Source of the DNA: Pristionchus mayeri
Taxonomy: Eukaryota > Nematoda > Chromadorea > Rhabditida > Neodiplogasteridae
DNA: 64,000 nucleotides
Assembly: GCA_036245805.1 (NCBI GenBank)
Contig: BTRK01000004.1
Span: forward strand, 27,265,541-27,329,540
Reading direction: 5' to 3'
Shown here: piece after piece, positions 34,452-46,800 of the stretch
Numbering within the stretch: the first letter of the stretch is position 1
Layout of the letters: each line of letters begins with the position of its first letter
Notes under the pieces: model-generated
Told to the model about the DNA's origin: nothing
The model's input: the letters and a program-made list of their open reading frames with translations, nothing else
Databases searched by the model: none
Translations under genes and position numbers: made by a program

Positions 34452-36953
34452 TCAGTTACCATATACCAGCCATAAATAGAAGGAGAAAGTGACCTCCTGG
34501 AAAGCAGCAGCAGTTTCTTCCGTGAGGAGGGAGCAAACAGTGGCTCCTCCCTCGGGAGCTTCGAAGACACTGCACATGAATCTGACCTCGCCCTCTGCAA
34601 TATCTTCCTTCGATCACATACTAATCCTCCCTCACCATTGCTCCTCCGATCTCTGGCACTAGTGATTAGGGCGAAGTGATTGTCGTTCCTTCTCGAGACC
34701 ATCCACAGAGCAATGTCAGAGAAATCGAAGAAAGCTCTTAAGAGTTGAAGGTCCCTTCGAATGCCTTAACCTCTCACTTCAACGTAGTTTCATCATGGGC
34801 GTCCTTGAGGAGAACTCGACGAGAGGAGCAAGTGAGATGGACGGGATGGGGAGACTGAGATGGAAGGAGTGACTACTGATTGAGTGATCACCACCTCTAT
34901 CTCATGGATCTTCCTTGCTAGTAGCACTCTATCGATCGATGCTTGCACTGCTCTCTCTCCACCAGTAGTCACGTTCCCCATCTCCACCGATCCAAGGAAT
35001 AGGACCTCAAGAAGAAGAGTTACTTGGGATGGCATGGATTCATGAAGACGTACATCGATGTGGCGACGATTCTCATTGGGTTTGAGTGCAGAAGGAGAAG
35101 GAAGTTGACCGATTGTGAGGAGATCGAATTGCATCGGATGAGAGGAAATGTCTGCAGAGGAGATTACATCACTGATTCCCCCTCCTGAAATACCCAGATC
35201 ATTTTCATAAAGTTGGAGATCCGAATCAGTTGATGGTGATGAAGTCTAGAAATAATTGATAATCAAAAACATATATATTTTAAATTCCAACCAAAGTAGA
35301 TAGATTTCGGATGACATTAGTCCATTCGATGAGATCCTTATTCGAGCAGGCCTGCAAGACTTCCACTCATCTATGCCTACTTTCTCTCGATGCCTGCAAT
35401 GTCAATTGACGATCGGACACTCTCGAAGGCTGCGTTATGATGAAGACATAGCGACGATCGGCCTCCGTTGCCTCTGCTACCGTACATCCTGAGTGAGGAA
35501 GGGATCGTCTTCTGATCTACTCTTTTCTCACCTTGGAGAGACACTAGATCCTCGCTCACGAGTTCATCACTTCTCTGATACATCAGAGAAGTTCCTTGCA
35601 CGAAAATGAAGAAGCGATCCCAGTTGGAAGTGAAGAGACCCGTCTTGCTATAAACGTACTCTGAGATGACTTCTACTCCTGATTGTTCGCACACTCTCAT
35701 TCTCAGATATCCCTGTTTGTGATGGGAGGAACAACTGGGAGAGACATCGAAGTCATCATCGTTCAATCGATTGGTCAGTGCACTCAATCTCTCTGCCGAT
35801 CCTTTCCGCGAGATTTGCTCTGCCCGAACCACCCTGCATTCCCAGTGAGTAGAGAACCTTTCCACTTTCTTACGATTGCATTTTCTCCTGTCCTTCAGAG
35901 AGAATAGAAGTGTACTCTCCAGTTTTACACGATTCTGCACCGACAGAGTGGAACGACTACAAAATTTCAATTGTTGTGTCTGGCATGAATATTTTTCTAT
36001 TGTATTTTTTGGTAAATTAAACTAAACGCACAATAAAATTCAGGCTAGCTTCTACAGTTATTAGAGACAATTCGTGAATGGAGATATGATAACCTTGAAA
36101 GCATGTAGAAGGGATAAGAGAGGCTCGATGAGGAGTGTGTATCGAGTAGATTGCACTCCATTCAGACGAGTTACGTAGTCTATTGCTTCCTATGATTCAC
36201 ACTTTGCATCAACATCCCATTATTCAACGTACTGCATTGTATCGATTTCTGGCCATTGTCAGATCTCCTAACAATTCATTCGACTTCTTCGAGTCTTTCC
36301 GAGAGCATTTCATGTACTTCTCCTCAGCATCTACGAATTCCTCCTGAGAAGATCCGATCCATTCAGGTAGAGGAGGGATTAACTCTACCTGGATTCCCTC
36401 GTACTTATCAGATGCTTTCTCCACTAGATTCTCTAGTTCCTTGTGCATCTTCGAGATGGGATATCTCACGCAATTCTCTAGTTGTTGTGCCAGTAGTTCC
36501 ATTCCATTCGCTTGCTCGTTGATGGCTGCAGCCAATCGGGCAGTCAACTGCACGTGATACTGTAGGCAGAAGACAAGGGGGACGCACTTGAGGAATATCC
36601 AGATCGACGTCATCCAATGGAAAGCGACGCTCCTTGAATTGCGAGATAGTCGAGCCCACTGAACGAGCCGCCTCCGTCACCAGATTTTGAGCAGAACTTA
36701 GCCTTTCGACGCCTGAAAAACAAACAACAATTGATATGAATAAACACGCTAAAATACCATTGAGAAGCTGATTTGTCCATTCGCGCAATTGATTTGTATC
36801 CTCATCAAATAGACGGATAAGTGCTCTTTGCTAAAAAAGGAAAATGACAGATTACAACGGAAATAACGGAGAAAGATCAAAGATCAATCGTAAAAATGTG
36901 ATAACCTGTGGAATATCAGCGAGAACGTCAGCCAGATCTAAGCGAGTCTTCAT
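34452..36953 (-). CDS. APPL1: APPL-type endosomal adaptor (BAR-PH-PTB)
   Basis: Adaptor on early endosomes that links Rab5 to signalling receptors (known for APPL1/2). The start at 36953 gives MKTRLDLADVLADIPQ, then RLFDEDTNQLREWTNQLL and VERLSSAQNLV, collinear with the APPL BAR domain start. BAR helices continue at 36575-36250 (LTARLAAAINEQANGMELLA, then FVDAEEKYMKCSRKDSKK ... TMARNRYNAV) and 36200-36075 (EAIDYVTRLNGVQST ... PLLSLLHAFK). The PH domain shows EYVYSKTGLFTSNWDRFFIF at about 35660-35605, matching the APPL KTGLVTTTWERLYFF segment. The PTB region begins EVLFLGSVEMGNVTTGGER and RVLLARKIHEIEVVIT (about 35000-34870) and ends FFDFSDIALWMVSRRNDNHF and VRFMCSVFEAPEGGATVC (34725-34500). 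The stop is at 34452. Domain order and several motifs agree with APPL, so the family call is firm; individual junctions are by eye. Confidence 0.82.
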
Positions 36954-36954
36954 T

Positions 36955-39310
36955 CCTTTGAGAGATCTCAAAATTACCCAAATATGGCTCCGCAAATGAA
37001 AAGAAAAACAATAGCAAAATCAAGTGAAAATCCGGTTTGCGACCCACCGTTGTCACCTAACTCAAAAACTGCAAATTTATATTTTGAAGACCGGCTAAAA
37101 GTGAACACACCACAAGGGATGTATCTACTAAAGTCGTTTGTCGGTTGGGGCACTAAAAGTCGGTTGCCATTTGAGCTGTCCAAGATCTGAAAATGATCAT
37201 CAACTGGCCTTTCAATGGTGCCCCTTGGATACATTAGGCATCTCCCATGTTAAAAGTGAAGTAGTCAGCACATAATATAAAGCCAAGCTTGGAATTCTGC
37301 CAGATATCTACCTTGGTGATGATATGGTTAATAACACAGTCAGTTGAGATGAAAAATATCGTAGACCAAGAGATGTAGATCGGCAGTACCCTGGATACTT
37401 ATTTCACATCTTACACTCAGTTGCAAAGAATGCTCATTCACTCGCGGACCCCTTCCTCTCTGCCAATAGATATCGATGCATTCGTGCATCTTCATACCGC
37501 TAATACCTCTGATATGTATGTACAGGAAGGACTTCATCCTCGTCTGAACCCTATTCAAAACCCTACAATATGCGGCATCCGCTGTTTCTCCACTTTTCCT
37601 ACTACGTTCCCTAGTAATCCAATTGTGGAAGGGCATTCCAGTCCTGGAATACCTCACTGTCTGTTCCATAGAAAGGAACGAAACATATTCCGTACTCTTC
37701 GATTATCGTCCTGATCCTCTCGTCGGATAAGAGATCAGAAGCGAGAACTGGATTATCTAGTTATTATGACATAGCCTATGACATAGCATAGTGTTCGCTA
37801 CGTATCTACTCTGGTGTCCCTCTCTAAGTGGCGCCACAGCTAGGCACACCAGAGTACGGTGTGTGCAGATGTAATTCAACCAGCGGAGTGTCTTCCCCAT
37901 AGATTGAAGGGAAATAGCGTGCCTTCCTTTGATTACCACCAATCGTTCCTTCTAGCTCGATCGCAGGCGACAACGACAGAATGAACATGATGTGATTGAT
38001 ACAGTACCGGACAAAAGTTTGGCAACAAATTTCGAACCGTCGTAACTTTGTTCAATGATGAGATATTCATTCATTCTTGGGACTCACCTGTAGGCAAACC
38101 ATGCCAGAATATAGCAGTATGGTGTACGTGGGAATGCATTCGAAGCGCTAAAATCAGTGTGCAATCTTCAATTGTAAGGTGGGGAAAAATAATTGTAGGG
38201 TCCACCGATTTTCTTTGGAATGACCCCACTTCCTGTGGAGGAAAGTGTAGATTCCACCATCAAGCTTGATATGCGCATTTCGCAATCTCTGGGAAAAGTA
38301 TTTTGAAAACACCCCTAAATTTTGTCAAATTTCTATATCTTCGTTCTCTGTTGAGCCACGGGTCTCAAATTCGATCTCCATTGGCTAGAGATTGTGTAGG
38401 AGTAAATGAGAATTGTTTGAAACTACAAGTGAGGTAAATGAAAATAGTAGTCAGGGTACGGCCGAAATTTCGTAATCTTTTTTGCTTGCGATATCCTATT
38501 TCTTTCAATTCTCATCTCAACCGATTGTGAGTGATGCAGTCTCCAACAATCGAGCAGAGGTTGGCACAGAAAAAATTTCAATTTTCTGAATTTATGTATC
38601 GTGAAGTTCTCAACGATGCTGATGACGATAGGCATATTCATTTTACTTACATTTACAGGTCCCATTCGAGCCCGATAATGTTGCGTCGAACTCAGAATTT
38701 CTCGAATAACTTCTCATCTGAAATGGCTGCTACAAGGGATATTTTTAGTGTACGTATACCCTATGCGTGATTACGATGGTCCAGTTCTTTGATCAAAAAA
38801 TTATATATTACTACATACAACCATTATGCCAACACCAACACCGGCTGCCAAGTTCGACTTCGATTATAGTAATATTATAGTAATATTACTGTAACATGAG
38901 TTTCGTGTCCTACCTGCTTCAATTCTAACATAGGAGGTGTTTAGTGTATCCAAGGGGCACTATTGGATAGTCAGTTGATAATAATAATGGATTTTTTTAA
39001 AAATTATCGATTATCAGAAAAACGACAACCGACTTTTAGTATATCCGCACCATAGTGGGCGGGGCTTGGAATGACGCGTTTATGGTCCATAATTTATGGT
39101 ATGTATTTAAATAATTAGACAAATTTTTAATTATATGATTTGACTATTGTACATTATATTCAAGTAATCGAAATTTGAGTAGTTCGCTGTTCTTAATATG
39201 TTCTAAATGTATATCGAGAATATTTCTGCTATTTATCAGTCGTTGCTGCAATTTTCTCAGCATTTTTCTATATATAAATGTTTTGCTCTCTCCGTTAAGA
39301 TTGGATACTG
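36955..39310. repeat. region bounded by inverted repeats, possible relic transposon
   Basis: A left arm at 37152-37238 and a right arm at 38941-39040 share two separated inverted matches of 15 and 16 exact nt (ACTAAAAGTCGGTTG and its complement; GTGCCCCTTGGATACA and its complement). The 1.7 kb between them includes a 109-codon minus-strand frame (37340-37669) and a hairpin at 37807-37856. No transposase motif is recognisable. Confidence 0.4.
37807..37856. repeat. hairpin with nested palindrome
   Basis: TACTCTGGTGT (37807-37817) pairs with ACACCAGAGTA (37846-37856). The perfect palindrome GTGGCGCCAC sits almost at its centre (37828-37837). Confidence 0.7.
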
Positions 39311-39317
39311 TACTTAT

Positions 39318-39449
39318 GAGTCCGAGTCCGGTCGCAAGGGTCGTTCTGGACGCAATGGTCGTGCAGGTCCACAAGGAGGATTCGGCCCCTCGGGAAAGAA
39401 TGGATCCTGCGAACACTGTCCTCCTCCCAGGACCCCTCCTGGATACTAG
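39318..39449 (+). pseudogene. orphan C-terminal cuticle-collagen exon
   Basis: A short open frame following an AG reads SESGRKGRSGRNGRAGPQ, GFGPSGKNG, then CEHCPPPRTPPGY and a stop, which is the end of a nematode cuticle collagen. There is no N-terminal anchor, RxxR site or main Gly-X-Y block upstream on the same strand within 2 kb. It is either a relic of a collagen gene or the last exon of a gene whose other exons I cannot see. Confidence 0.6.
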
Positions 39450-40125
39450 AGGGAGAAGAGAGTACTGTAGTTGCCTCGCTAGAATCGATAAATCTTCTAC
39501 CGTTCATGTTCCAATGAATTTACACGTGTAATCGAAAAAGCTAAATATGTGAGAATCTTTTCCTCAATATAAAAATAATTAGGAAAATTCAATGAATTCT
39601 CACGAGGACGCGAAGTTTCCTATGTTTAACCGGGAAAGCTGCAATTTTCTTGGAGTTTCCTCTTCTCAAAACTTCGAAATGCCCCAGGAGAGACAGACGA
39701 GTCCCACTCACTTATGGCCAAACATCCACTCCCCCCTATAATCGACCATTCTCCATTACATCAGATACATCGAGATACATCAGAGGGAGAGAAACCCTTG
39801 ATTACGATAGCAGAATCAAGCATGTGCATCATAGTATTTATTGTTTTAACCTCAAGGGAAATAGAGGTACATGTGGGTACATAAAATTGGAGCAGCTTCA
39901 CATAAATGAGATTACCGTAACCGGAATAGAAGGGTAACCCAAAGGGTGGGGACTATGGTACACAAGAGATACATACACGAATGGAGTGGAGAAGTAATGG
40001 CACCAGAAACAACGAAAAATCAATTAATGGATATCTACTTAGTCTATATTATCTAGTCTGCAGCACATATCTATCAGCAAAGAGAGGAGGAGGGGCGGGG
40101 GTATCACTCCTCCTCTACTTCCTCT
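39450..40125. other. intergenic
   Basis: AT-rich spacer after the orphan collagen tail. No coding exon recognised. Confidence 0.35.
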
Positions 40126-40536
40126 TCAGTCCAACGGCGAATCACTTCCCATCGTTCGGATGGAGGTTTCCCGAAGTATTCCATTTGAGTGGAAGAGTAT
40201 CGCTCTTTCGGATTGCCACAGTCTCTTAATTTTCTCCCAATGAATGACTCTCTCACTTATTCCAATATACCTGAATCGTGAGTCTCTCCATGCGTAATTG
40301 AACTTCTCGAGTGCATCTCTGACCTCGTCGATCGGAATCGAAAATTTTTCCAACAATAGAACTCTAGTCAAGTGGTCAGTGACTACTCTCATCGGATCGG
40401 GATTGCAAGTAAGAAGGAGGAGCATCCCACTCTTTATGAAACAAATGACAACTCCTAGTGAACGAGGGTGATAAAGCGAGTATTGTTGAATGACTAGATG
40501 AGATCTAAGAAAGTGAGTGAGAAGATGAAGAAGCAC
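40126..40536 (-). CDS. unrecognised open frame, 136 codons
   Basis: An uninterrupted frame with credible amino-acid composition in its second half (VTDHLTRVLLLEKFSIPID, then VRDALEKFNYAWRDSRFRY). The first half is hydrophobic. I know no family that matches. It could be one exon of a larger gene, a relic, or chance. Confidence 0.3.
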   Translation of the reverse strand: MLLHLLTHFLRSHLVIQQYSLYHPRSLGVVICFIKSGMLLLLTCNPDPMRVVTDHLTRVLLLEKFSIPIDEVRDALEKFNYAWRDSRFRYIGISERVIHWEKIKRLWQSERAILFHSNGILRETSIRTMGSDSPLD

Positions 40537-41019
40537 GGGATTTGAGGGATGACTCGTATTCCACGGATAGATTCAATCTCAGTAACTAGAATGCAAGAAG
40601 GGAGGGGGGCTATCTACACATCCAATATACAGTACCCGAATGAAATTAGGTAGAAGAGGTGGAGGTATCGATAAGTAGTGAGTGGTGTACAGAGGGGAGT
40701 CTGCTTCCGTCATCTCTTGATTCCCTGTCCATCCATCCATCCTCGGCCTCCACTGTCAGATCAGTCTCGTCCGTTGTCTAAAGGAATCCAATTAAGAGAC
40801 AATCACGGAATCTTCTACAGCTAGATAGATCGAATATTACCCATCTAACTAACTTCAAGAATTATCGTTCATTTTCCCTTTGCTCAAACATCGATCACAA
40901 ATGATCTTTTAAGATATATAAGTGTTAACAGACTCTTATCTACTCGCATCTCCTCCTTTATCTTTTCTTTCAGATCAAATAAGCTTGTTTTTATTACACT
41001 CACACCGACCTCAGTAGAT

Positions 41020-41770
41020 AATAATACAAGTTGTTTTCTCTCTCTCACTGACCTGTGAGAGTGATTTCCTCGCGGGGAAATTATCGAAGAAAGCACATCG
41101 ATGAGGAGCGAGGAGATAGGAAGAGAGCAGAGAGAGGAAGAACATCTGCACCACCAACACGAACGAGCAGACGACTGCAACGTCTACTTTGAGTATCATA
41201 TAGGGCATGCTACATTGTACCCTAGTGGTCAAATACTTGCCAACTATGGAGTGATGGGAATGACATTTATTGGCTGCCATTCCAACAGTCGATATTTGTC
41301 CCTCCACCTCTCCCTCTTTCAATCGCTCATTCAAACCGTTCCTTCTCCCGTTTTTCTGATTTCCTTTCTCTTGGACAAATAGAGATGGAAAGGGTAGAGA
41401 GTGACTCGATTACTAAACGGGGGTAGGAAGAGACGGACGAGTGAGATGATTGAATCTATAATCTGCCAAGAGGGAGAAATGGAGTGGACCATTCCCCTTA
41501 TCACCAACAGCTCTTCTCATCTGGTCCTTCTATGCCTAAATACTCCTAAACCTCCTAAACTCCTAAACCTTGGCTTCTCGTCTCTATGGCCACACTTCAT
41601 AAACAGAAGGAGAGAAGGATGGAAGAGAGAAAGAAACTCACGCAGCAGAATCCTCTCTCAATTCCGCGATAGCTACAGTATCTGCAGCTACGATGCATGC
41701 TCTGACGATGGGAGCTTGCATGACTGCCCACTCGATCCATCGGATATTGCGTCTGCAAACAATTATAATC
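41020..41770 (-). CDS. possible organic-solute-transporter-alpha-like exons (partial)
   Basis: An exon at about 41765-41642 reads RWIEWAVMQAPIVRACIVAA then DTVAIAELRED. Its W/L-x-x-LQ/MQ-x-P-[IV]-V-R pattern resembles the OSTA/TMEM184 (Solute_trans_a) core. A frame at about 41275-41043 adds a membrane segment and LLAPHRCAFFDNFPARKSL, like the family's post-TM end. No N-terminal half was found, because the MED4-like exons lie immediately upstream. It may be a fragment, or a gene whose other exons I cannot recognise. Confidence 0.3.
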
Positions 41771-42198
41771 ACGCATTCAAACACTACAACTTATACACAC
41801 TAGATACCTGGAACAAGAGTACTTACTGACATAAAGGCTGTTCAATAAATGAGAAGAGCGGATATAAAGAGAAGGAGTCTCACTCTGATACTTGTGCAGT
41901 GGGAAGCCATCCGATATCCGACAAGAATTTACCTTAGTTCCATATAATTTACTTTTTTGTGGTTGATAAATGCAATGTTGACGCTCATAAACCGAATTTT
42001 GATCACATACAAACGTTTTGGTATCAGATTATTTCACGATGCCGGAGGTCGGTGTCGGATCATTTTACGATTATCGAGCTCGGTGTCGGATCATTTCATT
42101 CTTCACTCACCGATCGCGGGTCGCCGCGCGATACCGAATGACCCGCCCCGAATTACGAACTCTAATAAGGAGCGATGAAAGTGGGCTCTTGGAACTCA

Positions 42199-42660
42199 CT
42201 TGGAAGATTTCTTTGGTGAGTACTTGTTCTGCCCCTCTTAGATTGTCTGCGTATGATTGAATAATTTCGTCCCTGTTCTCTACGCATTTCTGCAGCTGAC
42301 CGATAAGTTCTTCTCGCTCTCGATATTCGGGACCTGAGTAAGAGAAAACATTAGATTAATTGGAAGTAAGAGAAAATGACTCACTTGTTTCGACAAGCCC
42401 TTTCATCCGTTCTAACTTCTGCTCAAAGAGCTTCAGAAGCTCCACTAGTTTTTCCTTGGATCCTCCTCTAGTTCTCTCCCTATCTAGCATGCTCGAGAAT
42501 CTAAGAGTGCGCATGAGGAGGTAGAGGGCAGAAAAAAAGTCTGACCCGCTTGCTAATAGCCGTGATGTCCTGAGAGCACTCCTGAGCACACTCGGCAAGG
42601 GACCGGCTCTCATCCTTGGACGTATTCTGTCTTCGCAACTCTGCAACTCTGTCTTCGCAT
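42199..42660 (-). CDS. mdt-4: Mediator subunit 4 (MED4)-like exons, partial
   Basis: MED4 is a coiled-coil subunit of the Mediator middle module. Three exons are seen: VAELRRQNTSKDESRSLAEC ... CSQDITAISKR (about 42645-42548), SMLDRERTRGGSKEKLVELL ... FEQKLERMKGLVET (about 42508-42390) and QLQKCVENRDEIIQSYADNL then RGAEQVLTKEIFQ (about 42333-42199). The last matches the MED4 core RD-x2-I-x2-LQ-x2-L-x-AE-x-[IV]-L-x2-A-[VI]-[YF]-Q. The first exon and everything after EIFQ (the conserved PI-x-SE-x-[LI]-I-x-YA and W-x-PGDP blocks) were not found, so the gene is either broken or has exons I missed. The gene symbol follows the nematode Mediator naming. Confidence 0.5.
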
Positions 42661-42774
42661 ATGAGAAGGGGAAAAGCTAACAGTTGAATCTTTGCTGGAA
42701 TTATATTGATAGCAATCGTGAAAAGTGAGGAGATAACTAGACAAATAAAAACAAAAATAGGGAACATAATCTAA

Positions 42775-43860
42775 AGTACCAAAACAGTTCAGACGAGAGG
42801 TGAGCCACTAAACCTGAGGATTGGGAGCTACTCTCCTCAAAATCTCATGTGGACTTTTCACACACCTTCGCAAAGCTTTCATCGCGATTTGGCCAAGCGG
42901 TCTGGATGTCGGATCGGATATAATGCCCCTTCATATTTTTTGTTTTGTATCTCGAATGGTGCAGTTTTCTCACGATTGGCGAACTCAGTTATTTTATGAC
43001 GAACTAATTTCCCTCTCGTTTTGAAACTTCCGTAAGAGTACAAAATAGTCCTCCTTTCTGTCTCTACAAAAAATTACTTCAACCTTCATTTACAGAATAG
43101 TTGGAAATGGTGTATGACAAAGTTAAAGTTACCGGACAAGGACGAAACCCTGATCTGACCCTGATCTGGTCGCGTGTACGAGAGAGTATGCAAAAGTGAG
43201 AGAGCACGGGATTACACTGATCATTTCCGGCCTTTCCTTGAGGCTATTATTGATTTTTTTAGCATTTTTTGTATATTCATTCTCAACCAATTCAGCCATC
43301 GGTTATTCGACGGAGAACAAAAAATAGGGAGTCAATTTTGTCCTCGTCCGGTAACTTTAAGGGTCTCAGAAATAGGATCAACTTTGTATTATTGAATTCA
43401 CATTTAATTAGTCTTTGATCTGGAAGATCATAGGTACTTCATTGGTATGATGACCTCTAGTATTATAAGTAAATTGTTGAAATGGAATTGCGAAAATTCA
43501 TTTATCGCATTTTTTTCTCATCAGCGATTAAATTATTGAAATTGGGGGTGGGGGGGGGGGGTCACAGGGCAATTTATGTACAAGGGTAAGGTGGTTAATG
43601 TACAGGGGGAGGAAGTGATGGGGGGTGTGGGGAGGGGAAGGGGGGGGGGGATGAATCATGGACGGGGGTGAGAACGATGATACTGTACACTCAACACCAA
43701 ACAATTAACAATTATTTCCTATATGAGGGAAACGGAACGGCGGGATCTAAAAGTTCCCGCCGTTACCTTACATAGCACAACGATAAATGAGACATGAAAC
43801 AGAAATTTTCATTGAACAGAATAATTTACACCTCCTACTAATCCATGATTACATATTCTT
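42775..43860. other. intergenic with G-rich tract
   Basis: Spacer containing a strongly G-rich stretch at 43545-43670 (several runs of 5-12 G on the plus strand). No exon recognised. The segment near 42889-42903 looks like a tRNA A-box but has no matching B-box. Confidence 0.4.
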
Positions 43861-43861
43861 C

Positions 43862-46800
43862 CTACTCGCCTCGATCGCACTCATTGGATGAGTAAGCCTT
43901 CCTCTCGTCGAAATTCTGTACAACTCGGCGACAATATTCCATTTTGATAACGTCTAAGAGTAAAATATTATTATATTTCTCACATAAAGACTTACGCTCT
44001 CTGTCCATCTTGAATCCTAGCGGATTAGAGATTGCTTTTGTGGGCTTCGGGAAACTTTTCGGAGGTATGCTGTTCACGTCGAATGCCTTTTCGTCAGTCA
44101 TGCCATTGACGGACTTCCATAGCAATGCCTTGTGCTATAAACCAAAGAAAATTGTATAACCAGCTATCAAAAAGGATTCTTCACAATACTTACGTTTCTT
44201 CTGATATCTCCGTTCAACTCCACAATCTTTATAAATTCCGGACTGCTGAAAGCGTCGTTCATGATCTTCTCGAAAAAATCCTTAGTCATCACAGACGCCG
44301 AGTATTTCCTCTTCTCGTTTCTTAGCAATGTCAACTGAAAATCAAATTTGTACACTCACCAAACAAAGTAAAAAAAAATGCAAACGACACTAACCTCTTC
44401 TTTCAGTCCTGGAAAGTTCGAGTAACGTTTGCTATTGATGGCAGAATTTACTTGCTTGAGGATATTATTTGACACTTCATCCCAACGATAGTCCTCGGCC
44501 ATCTTCGCCACGGAAGGACGAATTCCCACCCACACAACATACTCTCCCACGACCTCCCTAAATATACAATAATCGCATAACTACACGTAACCTAACAACA
44601 TTTTTCTCACATTAGTATTCTTGCTTGACTTATTCCACCAAGATCACCATCCATAATTACAATTAGAGGCACTCCTAACGATCTCGCGATATACGCAGCC
44701 ATCCTCATAGAATATCCATCCATATTTCCCTTACTCTTAAAAAAATGAAAGCATAATAAAAATTATATTAAGTCAAAACCGTTCACTATTACTCACCGTC
44801 ACTTTAATGAAATCCCATTTCTCTTCTCCCTCTGCAATTAAGAGTTCCTCTAAGAAACCCCTGATTGAATTGTATGCAGAATAATTCTCGATGAAAAGCA
44901 CTGCTCTCGCACGACTGTGATACATACATCCCTCGGATGCCAACTCCTAAATAAATAACCCATAATTCATAATTTTCTATCGTTTTGTGCTATCGATTAG
45001 AAAACAAGTACCTTAGTTATTAGCGTATCTCGCACACCATACTGTGTGATGAGACCATCTGTAGTTCGAATACACACATTTCCGCAAAAGCACCCTTTTG
45101 GAGTAGGTCCCTTAATTTTTTTTACTTTCAACATCATGCAAATCTACAAATTTAAATATTCACCAGCATGAAATCGAATGGTTTTCCTTTCAACTGTATC
45201 ATGATTTGCTTCACCAATCTAAGGTATATATTATAGCTCCCGATTTCCTCCTCAAGAGAGTAGAATAGGTATCTATAAGTATTTCATATTTATCCATCAA
45301 CTAGCCGAACTTTCGCTCGCTAGGGGCACGCCGTGATTTGAGTTCAAAATAGATTTATTAATGAAAAGTTGAAATTTCTAGCCGCACTGAAGCCGCTTAG
45401 CCGAGCCTAGCCGAGTTGCTACGACGCCTAGTTATCGAGAGCGCGCGCGAAAACCACCAAAATCTCGAGGGTGTCAACTTCAGAAGCCCGTTTTACCTAC
45501 CCAACGACGTCCAATCGACTCGGCACCACCGCCATTCGATCCGGCACCATCTCAAATACCTTAGTCTACTAATTACCACATCTTGCACCGCAGCAATAGT
45601 GATTAACCCTCACAACAGCTAACCGCGAGTACACGCATATACAAAACACGCTACCCCAGTAAACCAGAATACGTGTAATATTGGATTATAAATATATGTC
45701 CTACACCACGCTCCGGAACGATAAATTACGCATCACACCTTGTTATTTCAAACCAATTTCCTAAGTTATTATTTTGTTTTTTTCGCGTTTTTTAGTGTTA
45801 AAACAAGGCGTATGCACACTAACTTAATTCGAAAAGCACAAGAATTAAGCGAAATTTCTCATTTTTAACGTTGAATTTCTAGGCTCCGCCCATATTTCTG
45901 CGCGCCGTGGCTAAGTAGTCAATTCTAGAATTTCGGAACATTTTAATATTGCTATACCCAGACCAATTAACCTTCCAAGCCTATCACTCAATCGAATTCT
46001 ATTTTTTTCGAATAACCAACCATCAGATGTAACTGTTTACAAATAACAACCAGAAATGGACAAATTCTTACCTGTACGTGTTAATGTCACGTTTTTCCAA
46101 ACAATTCAGCATCCCTTTCAGAATCGTCCTTTTAGCATCACAAAGATCAACTCCATTATCCAACCAGTTCATGATTGCTTCTCTAGAGCTTGAGATAATA
46201 ATATAAGCGTTAATTATAAATAAACATTTTCTCAACAACAAAAAATTAAACCTCTCAATGGCATCAGCTTTCTCCTGCTCCGACTTTTCATATTTTTCAC
46301 TAAATATATGAAAGGATAGTCATGGTACATATACATATACATACTTCATTACTCCAGATCTCCATACTCTCGATATCTCATATTGCTTCTCTCGATACTC
46401 ACGGAAATATTCAATTTTCCTCCTATAAATAGTAAAAAGTAAAACGATAGATTTAATAGCCAACGTGAAGCTTCATTTCCACTCCAACCATAATAATTTT
46501 TTTAGACATTCCACAATCAACCATGATCATGCCAAATAGTTTAGAAATAATTTCAATTGCTCAGCCAACTCACGCTTTCTTTGCGGGATCATTCTTAATA
46601 TTCTCTCGATACTCACGGTCATATTCACTTTTCATCCTATAAATAGTAAAAAGTAAAACGATAGATTTAATAGCCAACGTGAAGCTTCATTTCCACTCCA
46701 ACCATAATAATTTTTTTAGACATTCCACAATCAACCATGATCATGCCAAATAGTTTAGAAATAATTTCAATTACTCAACCAACTCACACTGTCCTTATGG

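Noticed and set aside
36575..36610. Possible 28-nt intron in the APPL gene
   Set aside because: An upstream GT donor gives an in-frame 49-nt intron, within the normal range here, so there is no need for an ultrashort intron.
39207..39449. A complete small collagen gene starting at 39207
   Set aside because: The residues before the Gly-X-Y part are random-looking and lack an anchor and RxxR site; only the tail is collagen.
42889..42920. tRNA-Ser/Leu-like A-box (TTGGCCAAGCGGTC)
   Set aside because: No B-box or acceptor pairing within tRNA distance.
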